Of a DNA stretch of 64,000 nucleotides, positions 33,961 through 44,383 are shown one piece after another. Source of the stretch: Hemileia vastatrix. Lineage: Eukaryota > Basidiomycota > Pucciniomycetes > Pucciniales > Zaghouaniaceae. The translations under genes and the position numbers were made by a program. The stretch spans positions 15,897,183 to 15,961,182 of the forward strand of contig JASXTE010000002.1 in NCBI GenBank assembly GCA_030280995.1, given 5' to 3'. The notes under the pieces are model-generated. The model saw only the letters and a list, made by a program, of their open reading frames with translations. It was not told the DNA's origin and ran no database searches. Every line of letters begins with the position of its first letter. Position 1 is the stretch's first letter.

Positions 33961-35053
33961 ACTTGTGGTGGACCCCTTTGATCAGCCACATTCAGATGAG
34001 ATCAACTCTTTAGATGTAAATGAGGATAATGTTTTAGTCGATCATGGAAATAGAAATAGTGTGATGTGGCCAAATTACCCCCCTGAAGGTCAGACAAACC
34101 TCACAAGGACACTTTTTAGCAGGGAGTAACTGAGAAAAATCCATTTATCAGAAGGAAAATCTTTTATTGGATAGATGCCAAGGTTTCATACTTGTGTATT
34201 ATGGTCAGTATTAATTTTGAAAGAGTCTGTCCAAGCAATTTCATTGCCCATCATGACACATTTTGTTTTAAATGTTTCAAACTGCATGATACAGTATTAA
34301 GGTGTCACATAGTATAATTAAGTTCTATTAAGTGCCCTCCTATGATGACTAAATTGATAATTTAATATCTTACATAATAATTTTTTTATATAAATTCATC
34401 AATATTTTATTTTCTTATCAAATTTAATAGAGCAAGTATCCTGAATTATTATATATGCATAAGCTTAGGTTAGATCAATTTGTGCTCAATTTGTGCTCAT
34501 CAGAGGACCAAAATCAAGTTCTGGAGGATCAACTTGTCCCTAATTTGGAATCAGTTGATATTCTGTCTATAATCAATCTGAGAATAAATGTAAATCTAAC
34601 TCTAATTTACTTATGTTTATAAAGTATTCATAAACCTGGCATAATTAGGGGACACTCTAAATTTCAAGAGAGGGGATTGCTAGCAATTCACCCCTATATT
34701 TCCCATGGTGATGAGGTTGGAAAACAAACCTTCAGCTGTTATGGACCCCTTTTTATATCACTTATTATTTTTTTTGCCACTAAGTTGACATTTGGCTACA
34801 AAAGAGTTAACAACCAAGTATATATTTCTGAAAAACAATCTGCACAAAAAATCAGTATTCTGATATTTCAAATATCTTCAAACTGGTTATATAAGTTTTG
34901 GAATATAAAAATATCCAATACCTCTTTTTCTGGCTTTGATTTTTTATTATGCACATATACATTTCACACTGTCAAAAAATTAATGCCAAATGGCATGTAA
35001 AAGAGTAGTGCAAATTTCAATATCTCATCTCATCTTATTTCTTATTAATTCAA
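33961..35053. other. No gene seen; holds one copy of a dispersed ~250-bp repeat
   Basis: AT-rich. The stretch 34,462-34,710 is repeated at 48,335-48,357 joined to 51,061-51,290, where the second copy is split by H2; both contain ACTCTAAATTTCAAGAGAGG. A 107-codon open frame at 34,677 has no recognisable domain and overlaps the repeat, so I do not call it. Confidence 0.6.
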
Positions 35054-35364
35054 ACCAGCCAGTCTCCCCCTGGCTGGTAGTTTATTTTTCTTTAATATCC
35101 AATGTTGCTTAAAGCAACATCGGCAGCTCAAATCTCACATTAAAACCTCCCAGCCAGTGTTATCTGGCTGGCAGATGCAAAAAACAGTTTGAAACCAAAG
35201 TCGCTACAAGCCACTTTAGTTGCTTTAAAAAAAGACATGCAGCCAGTTTTATACTGGCTGAAAGTCATTAATATATAAAAAAAAGGGAGCTAAGTTGCTG
35301 CATGCAGCTTTGCTTGCTTTTAAACACAACATCTTGCAGGCAGTTAAAACTGCCTGCAAGATAT
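35054..35364. repeat. Hairpin-chain satellite, first monomer, left part
   Basis: Seven different short inverted repeats follow one another, each with arms of about 8-14 bp and a loop of a few bases: for example ACCAGCCAG/CTGGCTGGT at 35,054, ATGTTGCTTAAAGCAACAT near 35,101 and CTTGCAGGCAGTT/AACTGCCTGCAAG near 35,335. H1 interrupts the series; it continues at 43,267. Confidence 0.85.
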
Positions 35365-35747
35365 ATTAGGGGGTATCAATGTTCAGGGATCCACAATTAG
35401 GGATCAGGAATTTTTTTTCCCGGGATCAGACATTATTAATTGCGGAAGATTTATATCCACTAGCCCCAGGGCCAGTGGATAAGAAATCCACGATAATGCA
35501 TTATCCCGCCTCTTATACCCCAATTTCCATTCCTAATTCCTGATCCCAAACTCATCTCATCCATGATGGATTTGCAAGAAAGTCACATGACTCATAATTG
35601 CTGATGCCATCCTTAAGTCTTTCCTCACTCTATGCTACTTAATTTTGGTGGCGAACACTTAAGTTTTTTTTCTATCTACACACCCCAACTGCACATTTGG
35701 CGGTGAATTCCCACTTCCCTCATCACTTAACCCTTCCACTGGCAACA

Positions 35748-37007
35748 ATGAAACACCTCTCTACTAGGAAGCTACTTCACTCAACAATGAATGCTATTAC
35801 TTTTCTTTTAGTTCTTTACTATAAATCTGACTCTGATTTGGAAGATGCTTTAGCTTATATGTGTTTTCTTTCCAAAAAGCGTTACATCATCACCAGGGGG
35901 CCAAATCTTTATCATGATCCCCGATATGATCTGGCCTCCATTCTCAACATTCCTCATTTAAACTTCACACAACTTTTTAGAACTTCTCCCGATTCTTTCT
36001 TCAAACTTTATCAACTCATCTCCGATCATCCTATCTTCCATAACAATCCTCATAACAAACAGCGTAATCCTGCCATCCAACTTGCTGTTGCTCTATGTCG
36101 CTTTGGCTCAAATGGAAATGGTGCTGCCGTAAGACGTTTGGATAATCTCTTTAACATAGGATATGGTACCGTGATATTATACACCAAGCGCTGTATGATT
36201 GCTATCCTTTCCCTCAAGTCTCAAACTCTTGCTTGGCCAACTCCAGAACAGCAACTTGAATCCTCTCAAGTAATGCAAGCTGAAGGTTTCCCTGGCTGTA
36301 TAGGTTTTGTTGATGGCACAATCATCCCTTTGAGTCAAAAGCCTGCTCATGATGGCAACCATTATTTTGATTGCAAAAAAAGGTTTCTTCAAAATCTCCT
36401 CCAAGTTCTCATCTTTCACAATCTAACTTTTTATCTTCTTTCTAGATACTCTATTGCCGTTCAACTTGTATGTGATGTCAATAAAAAATTTATTGCTTTT
36501 CACAGTGGCTTCCCTGGATCATGTCATTACTCTTCCGTCTTCCAAAGAATGAGGATTTCTCAATCCCCTGACTCATACTTTGACGAATCTCAGTACCTCC
36601 TTGCAGACTCAGCATATGCAAGTGGAAAGTACATTATACCTGCTTTCTGTGGTGCAAATTCAGAAAATGACCCCAAAACTAAATTTAATTATCACCTTCC
36701 ACAATCAAGAGTACAAATTGAACATGCTATAGGTATTTTAAAGGGACGATTTTCTAGTCTTCGGGAGCTCAGAATCCAATTTCAAAAAAAATTGGAGATC
36801 AAAACTGCAAATCATTGGATCTTGACTTGCGTGATACTCCACAATATTCTATCTGATTTAAAGGATGAGTGGAATGATCTTTATGAAGAAGAGGATCCTG
36901 AACCACCACTGGCACTCCCCTCCCTTGATTCACAAATCATTCAATCAACCGGCATACGCCCCATTATAATGCCAATTACTCTCCAACATTTCTCTTCACC
37001 CTTTTAA
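35748..37007 (+). CDS. PIF/Harbinger DDE transposase (HARBI1-like)
   Basis: Cuts and pastes the element through its terminal repeats. Begins at the first ATG in frame (MKHLSTRKLLHS); upstream codons are open but lack ATG. The uninterrupted frame has 419 codons, but 36,383-36,445 looks like a 63-nt intron (AG/GTTTCT, branch ATCTAAC, TTTCTAG). It is a multiple of three without a stop, and removing it joins CKK to RYSIAVQLVCD, the usual wording of this family. Catalytic residues are D189 (FVDGT), D266 (LADSAY) and E304 (VQIEHAIGILKGRF), counted after splicing. The C-terminus is acidic (YEEEDPEPP). About 398 residues is normal for the family. No disruption is seen, so it may be functional with the second gene at 41,518-42,915. 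Confidence 0.9.
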   Translation: MKHLSTRKLLHSTMNAITFLLVLYYKSDSDLEDALAYMCFLSKKRYIITRGPNLYHDPRYDLASILNIPHLNFTQLFRTSPDSFFKLYQLISDHPIFHNNPHNKQRNPAIQLAVALCRFGSNGNGAAVRRLDNLFNIGYGTVILYTKRCMIAILSLKSQTLAWPTPEQQLESSQVMQAEGFPGCIGFVDGTIIPLSQKPAHDGNHYFDCKKRFLQNLLQVLIFHNLTFYLLSRYSIAVQLVCDVNKKFIAFHSGFPGSCHYSSVFQRMRISQSPDSYFDESQYLLADSAYASGKYIIPAFCGANSENDPKTKFNYHLPQSRVQIEHAIGILKGRFSSLRELRIQFQKKLEIKTANHWILTCVILHNILSDLKDEWNDLYEEEDPEPPLALPSLDSQIIQSTGIRPIIMPITLQHFSSPF

Positions 37008-37339
37008 TTTTTTATTTTTATGTTTTCATACTTTCCAAATGTCCTCTTTGTGTACTTTAATCACTTGGTTTTGTATTTTGGTTTGTTGCATATTCATTTT
37101 TTTTTTGAATTTATGGTGAATATCTTTTTTTTGGATGGCTCATTGGTTTTCTTTCACCTCCTCAACATGAAATCGCATATTTTGTCAGTGATTTTTTTTT
37201 TCATTCATCACTCATATCCTTTTCATCCTCTCCTCAAACATCCCTCAAATATTTTGGTTGCATTTATTTTCTCAACTCAACTCACCAGGTAGGTCATTTT
37301 TTTTCTTTTTTCATGGTTTTTTATTTGCTAATCATGATT

Positions 37340-37371
<32 letters not shown>

Positions 37372-37439
37372 TTTTTTTTGTTTTTTTTGTAAGTGCTTCA
37401 TTTATTTTTGTTCTAGGGTAAACTAATTTTTGTTTTGCT
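37008..37439. other. T-rich spacer after the transposase, nothing recognised
   Basis: Long T runs broken by G and C; no gene. Leads into the pyrimidine minisatellite. Confidence 0.6.
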
Positions 37440-38300
37440 TTTTTCTCTTTTTTCTCTTTTTTTTTGTTTTTTTTTCTCTCCTTCACCTCTCTTTATCATC
37501 CTCAAGGCCCCCCTTTTTCCCTCTCTTTACCTGTCTCAGACCCCCTTTTTACCCCCTTTTTAGCTGCCTCAAATCCCCCTTTCCCCCCTCTTTAGTTCCC
37601 TCATCGCCCCCCTTCCCCTCTTTTTAGGTGCTTCAATACACCCCCCTTCCCCTCTCTTTATGTCCCTCAACCCCCCCTTCCCCTCTCTTTTGCCGCCTCA
37701 AACCCCCCCTTCACCTCTCTTTACCCACATCAAACCCCCCCCCTTTCCCTCTCTTTAGGCACCTCAAACACCCCCCTTCCCCCCCTACCCAATCCTTACA
37801 TCCTCTTCTACCCCTCCCCTGATTATTAAAGAACAATTGTTACAGATCGTTCGTTAAGTAATCGAATCGCTAACAATTCGATTAATTAGAAAACAATTTG
37901 TAACCATCATTCGCTAAGTAATTGAATCATTAGTGATTCGATTACTTAGCGAACGATCTGTAACGATTGTTTGTTAACAAGGAGGTGGGGGGGGGGGTTT
38001 GAGGTGCCTAAGGAGAGGGGAATGGAGGGGTTTGAGGCGCCTAAGGAGAGGGGAATGGGGGGGGTTGAGGTGCCTAAGGAGAGGGGAATGGGGGGGTTTG
38101 AGGCGCCTAAGGTGAGGGGAATGGGGGGGGTTTGAGGCAGCTAAAGAGGGGGGAATGGGGGGGTTTGAGGCAGCTAAAGAGGGGGAAATGGGGGGGTTTG
38201 AGGCAGCTAAATAGGGGGGAAGGAGGGTGATGAGGGACCTAAAGAGGGGGGAAAGGGGGGTATTTCAGGGGGATTTTGAGGCAGGCAAGGAGAGCATTTT
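37440..38300. repeat. Foldback structure: C/T-rich and G/A-rich minisatellite arms around a central palindrome
   Basis: The left arm (about 37,480-37,810) repeats units like CCTCTTTAGCTGCCTCAAAC with C runs. The right arm (about 37,983-38,290) repeats the inverse GGGGTTTGAGGCAGCTAAAG with G runs up to ten. Between them 37,826-37,975 is itself an imperfect inverted repeat containing TTACAGATCGTTCG and CGAACGATCTGTAA. The arms could pair over about 300 bp, and the G runs could form quadruplexes. Confidence 0.85.
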
Positions 38301-39012
38301 AGGGGACTTATGAGGCAAGGATGGAGGGATTTGTAAGGGCATTTCAAATAAATAAAGGAGGGGAAAAGGGGACATTTATGGGAGATAGAGATGGGTTACC
38401 AACTTTCAAATAAAGATACTAACAAATTTTTGTTTGTAATTTTGATTATTTTTTTTATTTTTTTTGCAGTAATATAGAAAAAAAAAAAAAATTCTGATAA
38501 GGACTGTCCCTCTTATTTACAAAACAAAAAAGGTTTATAATTTTATTTTTAATTTTTCTATAATTAATTTTTGTGATTTTGATTTTATTTAAATAATTTT
38601 TTTATTTTTTATTTTTATTTTACTGATTTTTTTTTTTTTTCAGGATCTTGGGAGAAGGTTTTTAATAACCAATCTTCAGGTTCACTTTTAATTTTTAATT
38701 TTAATTTTTTTTTGTGATTTAATTTTTACTGAATTTTTTTTTTTTGGATAAATTTTTTTTTTTTTTTTAAAGGATTTTGCTTTTATTTTCTTTTTGAAAA
38801 TAAAACCTCAGGTTTTTTTTTTGATAAAATTTTTTTTTGGAAAATTTTTTACTCATTTTTTGTTTTTTGTTTTTTGTTTTTTTTTTTTTTTTTCTATTTT
38901 AATTTTTAAATAAAAAACAGTTTTTTTTATTTGAAAAATAAGGTGAGAATTTTTTTTAAAAAAAATTGAGTTGAAATTTTATTGACATTTAATTTTTTTT
39001 CAGATCAAAAAA
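38301..39012. other. A/T homopolymer-rich spacer
   Basis: No gene; runs of T and A, several intron-acceptor-like TTTTTCAG words (38,634-38,643 and just before 39,003). Confidence 0.6.
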
Positions 39013-40576
39013 ATGTCTTCTTCTTCAGATTCACCCCTTACTTCTCTCTCATCTTCATCTTTATCATCACTATCATCTTCTTCAAAATCAAGATCCATAC
39101 AATCTTTTTCTAAATCATCAAAAATAAATTTATCTTCTTTATCATCTCTATCATCTTCTTCGAAATCAACTTCCATACATTCATCTTCTAAATCATCAAA
39201 AATAAATTTATCTTCTTTATCATCTTCATCTTCTTCAAAATCAACTTCCATGCAATCATCTTCTAAATCATCAAAAATAAATTTATCTTCTTTATCATCT
39301 TCATCTTTATCATCTCTATCATCTTCTTCGAAATCAACTTCCATACAATCATCTTCTAAATCATCAAAAATAAATTTATCTTCTTTATCATCTTCATCTT
39401 TATCATCTCTATCATCTTCTTTGAAATCAACTTCCATTCAATCATCTTCTAAATCATTGGAAAAAAATAATGATAATCAGTCTCATAAGAAGAAAAGATA
39501 TCTGAAAAAAAAAATGCTTCATCTAAATCATCAAAAAATTTTAAAGATAATCAGTCTCATCAGAAGAAAATATATCTAAAAAAAATTTACAACATTTCAG
39601 AAGAAAAGATATCTGAAAAAAAAAATTCTCTGTGAAAGTTATTTTTGTCATATCCCAAACATTTTATTTCATAACACTAAAGTAGATAAAAAATTTATAT
39701 ATCCAAAAAAATTACCAGAAGATATCAAATATCTAACCAAAATTGGTGATGATTGAGTGGTTGCAGTTATCAGTAATACTTATAAGCCTCAATTCATTTT
39801 GGAAGTTCATTCATTTGATGGTGTAAAAGATGAAACTTTTAATCAACTATCGGATCTTATCATTACTCTTTATCAAATGGCTTTGATTCGATTACCTATA
39901 AGGAATATGAATTTGTTGGGTGGTATCATGATTGTTTTTGGTTGGAGACCAGGTTTTGTTAAAGGATATTCTCTTGGTATGTCTAATAATTTATATCCAT
40001 TCTTAATATCATTTCACTTATTTCATTTATATAGGCATATATTCCTTGGTCAAGAATATCACTAAAGCAAAAAAAGATGAAGATTTTCGCTTATGGGACA
40101 CTCTACCTTCCTTTAATTCTTTTCTTGCTCTTCAACTCAAAAAGCTCTGTAATAAGGCATTTGAAAAAAATCATGAACTTGCAACCAAAGTTGGAATACC
40201 GAATTGGTGTGACTCCGAATGGGAAGATATCAGCCACGAATATCTTTTATTTTCTAATGTTATTATCACTCATTCTGGATTTCACAATAGGATTCATATC
40301 GATAGGAATGATGCCAATTTTCTTACTTTTGGAATATTCTCATATATCAATCCGATAACTGGCCACCCAATACCATCTCCAGCTAAAATCAAAGGACATG
40401 GTTTATATTTTCCAGACCACCGGTGCATCATTGATTTTGGTTTGGGAAATGGTATCATTGAAACTATTTGGAATTCTTCTCAGGATAATCATCAAACGAC
40501 CAAAGCTCCTCCTGGTTTGGAATCCTGTCAATATTTCACACATTTGGTTGCTCATTTCAAATCAGTAATAAGTTGA
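39013..40576 (+). pseudogene. Tet-like 2OG-Fe(II) oxygenase gene with Ser-rich repeat N-terminus, two nonsense codons
   Basis: One frame starts at ATG 39,013 with a Ser/Lys-rich segment made of in-frame repeats (about 75-84 bp; SKSSKINLSSLSS). It is stopped by TAA (39,577) and TGA (39,754), yet remains in register through VAVISNTYKPQF and GIMIVFGWRPGFVKG. A 58-nt intron (39,977-40,034, GTATGT...ATATAG) joins it in phase to a second exon with LWDTLPSFNSFLALQLKKLC, SGFHNRIHIDRNDANF and FPDHRCIIDFGLGNGIIETIW. The HID at 40,295-40,303 fits the iron-binding H-x-D of the double-stranded beta-helix. From memory this matches the Tet-like 2OG-Fe(II) oxygenase proteins expanded in rust fungi; animal Tet enzymes oxidise methylcytosine, but the activity of this fungal branch is not established. 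The TGA replaces a codon that is probably Trp in relatives. Broken as it stands. Confidence 0.75.
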
Positions 40577-40960
40577 TACAAGGAATCAATAAGGTAAAGA
40601 AAGTAGGTAAAGTTATTAGATTTAAAAAAAAAAAACTTTATCTAGATCCAAAAAGTATGGGGATTAGAGTTGTCATCAAAAATTTTATATTTTTTCATAA
40701 ATTTTTAATAAATATTTTTTATATATCAATTTTCTCAAGTAATGTTATGAGCCATTGACCTTTGGTTGTATAACAGGTAATCATGATAACATTTATATAT
40801 TTTATTCGTGAGGTTCCTCTTGCCTATACCTGTAGAAAGTCCCAAACTTTTGTTTCTAGACTTGGTCTGCATTTTGGCTTGAGGAATTGTCATCACTATA
40901 AACTAGGGAAATTGATATATATTAGATATTTATTTAATAATTTATGTAATTATATTAAAT
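40577..40960. other. Region after the oxygenase, no gene called
   Basis: The part from about 40,655 (AAAGTATGGGGA, then ATGAGCCAT and GGTAATCA) is homologous to 53,590-53,800, so it is a piece shared between H1 and another element. Function not recognised. Confidence 0.5.
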
Positions 40961-41400
40961 TTAGATGACTTCCACCCCTTACTTCAATAAAATGCAGGGG
41001 GGGGGGTATTGCCAAATTTTCAAATCTGACATGTGAAATTGATGACTTAGAAAAATTTTGATGATACCCACCCCTTGCTTCAATAAAATGCAGGGGAGAG
41101 TATTGCCAATTTTTTAAAACAGATATAGAATTTTTTTGACTTGTAAATATTTTGGTGAAAAGTTTTTGGTGATACCCGTCCCTTACTTCAATAAAATTCA
41201 TGGGGAGTTTTGCCAAAATTTATTATAAGACTTGTGAAATTCTTGACATGTAAGAATTTGTGGGATACCAGTAAAATGCAGGAGGTAGTAAAGCCAAATT
41301 TTCATATAAGACTTTCAAGATTCATGATATGAAAGAATTTTTGTGATACCCACCCCTTACTTCAAAAAAATCCAGGAGTGGGGGATCGTCAAATTTTCAA
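40961..41400. repeat. Minisatellite of ~100-120-bp units
   Basis: Four diverged units built around CCACCCCTTACTTCAATAAA, ATGCAGGGG and TATTGCCAAATTTTCA. Related units lie at 45,140-45,380 (inverted) and 54,165-54,310. Confidence 0.75.
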
Positions 41401-41517
41401 AGGAGACATGAAAATTTTATTTAAAAAAAGTGGGAGAGTAATGAAATAAAGGAAATTATTTGAAATTTTATGTACAAATAAATATGAACAGTTGAAGTGT
41501 GAGAGAAATAAAACAAA

Positions 41518-42915
41518 CTATTCATCCAACAATTTCTTTAAACGTTCAATTTCCTCAACAGATTTATTAGCTTTAACACATTCTATCAAGAAATCTTTCT
41601 TTTTGGAATTTTCTTCATGATCAAACTTATATTTCATCTGCTCTAATAGGTTTTGATGTTTGAGTGTTTTCTCCTGTTTTTTTGATTTTTCAATACTTAG
41701 AGTTAACTCAAACTTCTTCTCCTCCAAATCTTGGGCCCAATTATCCTTCCGTAAAGAGAGCTCATACTTCCTCTCCTCCAAATATTGGGCCCGATCATCC
41801 TTCCGTAAAAAGAGCTCATACTTCCTCTCTTCCAAATCTTGTAGCCTATCATCCCTCCTTAAAGAGAGCTCATATTTTTGCTTTTCAAACTTTAGAGTCT
41901 CTTTAGCAGCTTCCACTTGTTCTAGAGTGATAAGCAATGTTAACAATAACTAGAAGAAAAGCAGAGTAAATATTAATAGGTATGATATCACTTACCAGCA
42001 TCACGTTTCTCTAAAAACAGTTCCATTAAAAAAAGGGGTTTGTGATGAAGTATCACTTTTTCGTCTTCTTTGTGGGTGGAAATTTAGACTACTTGAAGCC
42101 CTACGCTTCTTGTTCAAGGTCATATTTTCCTCCTCATCATTGTCACTAGCTTCAGACTCAGTTGATTGTGGCTCCTGGGCTTGTTCATCAGCCTTTTAAG
42201 AAATAAAAAAATCTAAGGAAATAAAAAAAAGTATTGATAAGATAAAAGAAAAAAAACAGACCTGAGTTAGATTGGGTTGGGTTAAATTGCCAATAGGATC
42301 AATAGCAAAGCTATCTAGACTCGTAGAATTTAGAAGAGGGGAGGCTTGAGTGGAGGAAGAGGATGGGAAAATATTTGCTTTGACATCATGTTTGGAGATA
42401 GGATCTTCTCCATCCAACATGTTTACAGGATTCACATCGGCTCGCTCTCCAAAAATTGCATCCATCTCTTTAAAGTAAGGACATAAAGAATCCAGTTTAT
42501 TGTCTATGGATTTTATACCCTTAGTTATATCAATGTCAGTAACCCCAAAACCAGTGGAAGATGAAAGAGCCTTTGCCTTCTTGTATTTTGCTCGATAATG
42601 CTTGAAGCATTCAGACATCTGTTTAGGCAAAAGATCAATCCTTCCCTTGGTCTTATTGCGTAATTCATTTGCCATTAGAAGATAGCCATTAACTTTTGAT
42701 GTGGGGGGCCGTCCTACTTTAGTGGCATACTCAGTACCAAAACAAGAATCATAGTTAGATTTGGTTTTCAGCCAGTTGATAAGAATGAGATGTTCATCTT
42801 TTTTTAATTGAACGGTCTTTGATTTCTCGTCTGAGCGGGGGAAAGAGGAAGTAGTGGGAATTGAAGAACAACTGGGTGATGGCTGTCTTTGAGAAGATCT
42901 AGCATGACAAGGCAT
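41518..42915 (-). CDS. Harbinger second gene: Myb/trihelix-like DNA-binding protein, three exons
   Basis: In PIF/Harbinger elements the second protein helps bring transposase to the DNA and the nucleus. Exon 1 (42,915-42,262, 218 codons from ATG, MPCHARSSQRQPSPS) has a trihelix/Myb-like region: LKKDEHLILINWLKTKSNYDSCFG...GRPPTSKVNGYLLMANELR. Intron 1 is 42,261-42,193. Exon 2 (42,192-41,996) is acidic then basic (KKRRASSS, PQRRRK). Intron 2 is 41,995-41,922 (GTAAGT...CTCTAG). Exon 3 (41,921-41,518) is a charged coiled coil with three or four copies of a repeat like KYELSLRKDDRAQDLEER. Compared with H3, exon 2 seems to have lost one T in a 7-T run, which would bring an early TGA just before intron 2. 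Either the gene is slightly broken or that run is a sequencing error. Confidence 0.75.
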
Positions 42916-43266
42916 GTTATTATAAATGAAGATGAAAAGGAGCAGAAACAAGCAGATGAGATAGCGAGATGAAAAGAAGCAGAATCAAATAGATGAAATG
43001 GGGAGAAATTCTGAGCGGATAGAATGAACAGGATGGGATAAGAATGGAAGTGCGCAGCAAGGTAGAAGGCTGGGATATCCAGAAAGTTGTCCAAGATGTG
43101 GTTATCAAATATTGAGGATAAAAATGTCAGATAAGAGGTGAACATTGACACGTAAAGTGTCTAATAACCCAATTATTAGCAAAAATAATTGCAGAAGATA
43201 TTTGGGGTATGCAGATTATTTTCCGCAATTAATTTAATTGTGGATCGGTCAACATTGATACCCCCT

Positions 43267-43926
43267 ATTATAAATTTGACCAAAGCCACTTTTAGTGGCT
43301 TTGGTCATTTTTTTCATATTTTTTATTAAATTCTGCCAACTTAAAGCTGGCAGCAAAGTTTTTTTTTTCAATCCCGAGCTACTTCCTGTGGCTTGGGTTA
43401 TTTTTATTTTTACTTTTTTTTAAATAATTACCAGCCAGGCTCCCCCTGGCTGGTGTAAATATTTTAAGCAGCCAATGTTGCTTAAAGCAACATTGGCTGC
43501 TCGATCACCTTAATACCTCCCAGCCAGTGTTATCTGGCTGGGAGATCAATAAAATATTATTGCAACCAAAGTGGCTACAAGCTACTTTGGTTGCTTTAGA
43601 AAAAGACTTGCAGCCAGTTTTATACTGGCTGCAAGTCATTAATATATAAAAAAAAAGCAAGTGAAGTTGCTGCATGCAACTTCGCTCACTTTTAAACACA
43701 ACACTTGCAGGCAGTTTTAAACTGCCTGCAAGATGTGTTATAAATTTGACCAAAGCCACTAAAAGTGGCTTTGGTAATTTTTTTCATTTTTATTAAACGC
43801 TGCCAGCTTAAAGCTGGAAGCAATTTTTTTTATTTTTTTATTTTTCAATCGCGAGCCACAGGAAGTGGCTCAGGTTATTTTTTTCATTTTTTTAAATTAT
43901 TACCAGCCAGGATCCCCCTAGCTGGT
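43267..43926. repeat. Hairpin-chain satellite, rest of monomer 1 and monomer 2
   Basis: After H1 the series resumes (h, i, j of monomer 1), then a 471-bp second monomer runs from 43,430. Its hairpins: 43,430-43,454; 43,468-43,500 (14-bp arms, GCAGCCAATGTTGC); 43,517-43,544; 43,562-43,594; 43,607-43,635; about 43,657-43,692; 43,703-43,731 (14-bp arms around one base); 43,749-43,775; about 43,801-43,820; 43,853-43,871; 43,901-43,926. The order matches monomer 1. No coding potential. Confidence 0.88.
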
Positions 43927-44383
43927 AGTGTTATCTGACATTTGAAATCTTGTAAAAAAGTTTAGAGGAAATATAAAATGCATATTCTTTTATACATTAT
44001 GAATTATGAGGTAGAGGATCGATGAAGGGATTAATAGCTTAAAAATAAAATGGGCCATTGCTGATAAGAAGAGTTCTAAAACAATAGATATTTTCTATGA
44101 AAATGAGATGGGATAAAGTAAATTAGGGGGTCTCAAAATTGATCAAATATTCCACATAATCACACCATAAATAATTACCAAAAACCCCATCAGAAAATGA
44201 AATACACCTGCCCTAGACAGGTGTATTTTGATGGTGTATTTGACCTAAAAAACACCTTCTTTTGGGAAGAAAAAGCCATCAAAACACTCCTCTCCTTCAT
44301 CTTGATTAGTCAGCACCAGGTACAGACAAGCCATCTCCTTAGATTCTTTTTCACCTAATTCGTAAGGGCTTATTATTCAACAT

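Larger units (their letters stand above)
35368..43266 (+). mobile_element. H1: large PIF/Harbinger-like DNA transposon with cargo
   Basis: 7.9 kb, with ends AGGGGGTATCAATGTT...AACATTGATACCCCCT and subterminal similarity (CGATCCACAATTA versus GGGATCCACAATTA). It is flanked by ATT (35,365-35,367; 43,267-43,269). The second satellite monomer around 43,730 gives the empty site and confirms a 3-bp duplication. Contents: transposase (+), foldback minisatellite, Tet-like oxygenase gene (+, broken), another minisatellite, and a Myb/trihelix-like gene (-). Convergent transposase and Myb-like genes are the standard two-gene Harbinger set; the oxygenase is extra. Confidence 0.9.

Noticed and set aside
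33938..34129. 63-codon frame at the end of the satellite
   Set aside because: Derived from a decayed palindrome monomer (same words as other units); no domain.
34677..35000. 107-codon frame
   Set aside because: Begins inside a dispersed repeat, no recognisable domain or ATG context, hydrophobic AT-rich composition.
37430..37822. Pro/Phe-rich frames in the pyrimidine minisatellite
   Set aside because: Repeat translation, explained by the foldback arm.
39000..39437. Acidic minus-strand frame opposite the Ser-rich repeats
   Set aside because: A by-product of the TCT/TCA repeat on the other strand; it lacks flanking gene structure.
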